A DNA stretch of 6,015 nucleotides. It comes from Phycisphaerae bacterium (GTDB lineage: Bacteria > Planctomycetota > Phycisphaerae > UBA1845 > Fen-1342). Below, piece after piece: positions 5,494 to 6,015 of this stretch (positions are counted from its first letter, which is position 1; every line of letters starts with the position of its first letter). The stretch spans positions 1 through 6,015 of the forward strand of contig JAGVEP010000279.1 of NCBI GenBank assembly GCA_020058145.1, written 5' to 3'. The notes under the pieces were generated by a model. It searched no databases. It was not told the DNA's origin and saw only the letters and a program-made list of their open reading frames with translations. Both the position numbers and the translations under genes were made by a program.

Positions 5494-6015
5494 CGAATCG
5501 AAAACGCAGGGCCCGCTCCGCGTCGGGCTGATCGCCTCGGGTGCGCAGACCGCACCCCTCTGCGCGGCGGTCGATGCGTGCGTGCTCGTGCAACCCCTCG
5601 GGCAGGCGGGTATGCCGCCAGCCGCCGGGCTGCGCGACGTGGCGTGGTACGACGATCCGCGCACGCTCCTTTCGCAGACGACGCTCGAGGCCGTGCTGCT
5701 GGCCACCTCCACGCGCGGCGATGTCGAACTGGCCAGCCTAGCCGCCGAGCGCGGCCTGCACGTTTGGCGCGTACCGCCGCTGGCGCGCAACTTCGCGGAA
5801 GCGGCGGAGGTCGTCGCGCGGGCCAGGCGGCTGCCGACGATTTACCGGGTCGCGTCATGGTGGGAGTATGTAACCGACCACGTCTGGAACGAGCTGCACT
5901 GGCCGGCGGAATTCAAGCCCCGGTTTTCCGAACTGCTCGTAAGCGCCCCCGGTCCCGCGCCCAACGACTGGCCGGCCCAGCCCGCCGAAACCGCGGGCGG
6001 CGCCCTGGCCTCGGC
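5477..6015 (+). CDS. Gfo/Idh/MocA-like oxidoreductase family protein, N-terminal part (runs off window)
   Basis: An open frame begins at ATG 5477 and stays open for 179 codons to the window end. The product starts MATAHNESKTQGPLRVGLIA. It follows the N-terminal Rossmann layout of Gfo/Idh/MocA dehydrogenases: strand RVGLIASG (15-22), YDDPRTLL (58-65), strand LEAVLLATSTRGDVELASLA (70-89), then GLHVWRVPPLARNFAEAAEVV (93-113). Next comes a segment like the central domain, with an AGGAL motif (173-177) resembling the family's GGGALxD. The family uses NAD(P) to oxidise or reduce sugars and related compounds. Here the glycine-rich motif is degenerate and the usual EKP with catalytic lysine is replaced by R-V-P-P, so activity may be lost or changed. 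No Shine-Dalgarno precedes the ATG. TATTAT ends 6 nt upstream, which would suit a leaderless mRNA. The family call is moderate and substrate is unknown. Confidence 0.65.
   Translation, partial: MATAHNESKTQGPLRVGLIASGAQTAPLCAAVDACVLVQPLGQAGMPPAAGLRDVAWYDDPRTLLSQTTLEAVLLATSTRGDVELASLAAERGLHVWRVPPLARNFAEAAEVVARARRLPTIYRVASWWEYVTDHVWNELHWPAEFKPRFSELLVSAPGPAPNDWPAQPAETAGGALAS

Noticed and set aside
4874..5858. Minus-strand frames of 239 and 178 codons over the purC start and the divergent gene
   Set aside because: They overlap purC in another frame and the MocA-like gene antisense, and have low-complexity Arg/Ala-rich sequence.

Overview
This is a GC-rich bacterial window that most likely comes from a planctomycete, probably of the Phycisphaerae. 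The best lineage clue is the C-terminal module of the first gene, with two loops of the type GDLNCDGxINFDDINxFV and LNADCNxDGVVNFDDINAFV. I recall this dockerin-like tail as very common on exported proteins of that group. The GC-rich tandem array and fold-back sequences between genes fit the same group. The assignment rests on pattern recognition; no search was run.

Layout. Positions 15-122 hold a 28-bp tandem array of nearly four copies. Positions 126-395 have no convincing gene but contain a 74-bp imperfect inverted repeat and a weak promoter candidate. Positions 396-2351 (+) encode a 651-aa exported RCC1-repeat protein with 14 blade units and a dockerin-like tail. Positions 2352-2488 are a convergent spacer with two hairpins. 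Positions 2489-5370 (-) hold three genes transcribed together: purC (SAICAR synthetase, GTG start at 5370), then archease (ATG at 4385), then rtcB (RNA ligase, ATG at 3949). A divergent gene begins at 5477 (+) and runs off the window end. It is a Gfo/Idh/MocA-like protein without the usual catalytic lysine motif.

How the genes work together. Archease activates RtcB by helping its guanylylation and turnover, and here the two are nearly fused at the translational level. The archease stop codon TGA lies inside the TGAGGA Shine-Dalgarno of rtcB, with 10 nt between the genes. purC sits 52 nt upstream on the same strand, so purine synthesis and RNA repair may share one transcript. A perfect TATAAT on the minus strand lies in the purC/oxidoreductase divergent spacer, inside a small palindrome. 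The RCC1 protein is unrelated to these genes and is probably secreted.

Nothing here amounts to a clearly new multi-gene system. The most notable points are the seven-unit super-period of the RCC1 protein, consistent with two seven-bladed propellers, the tight archease-rtcB coupling downstream of purC, and the divergent MocA-like protein.
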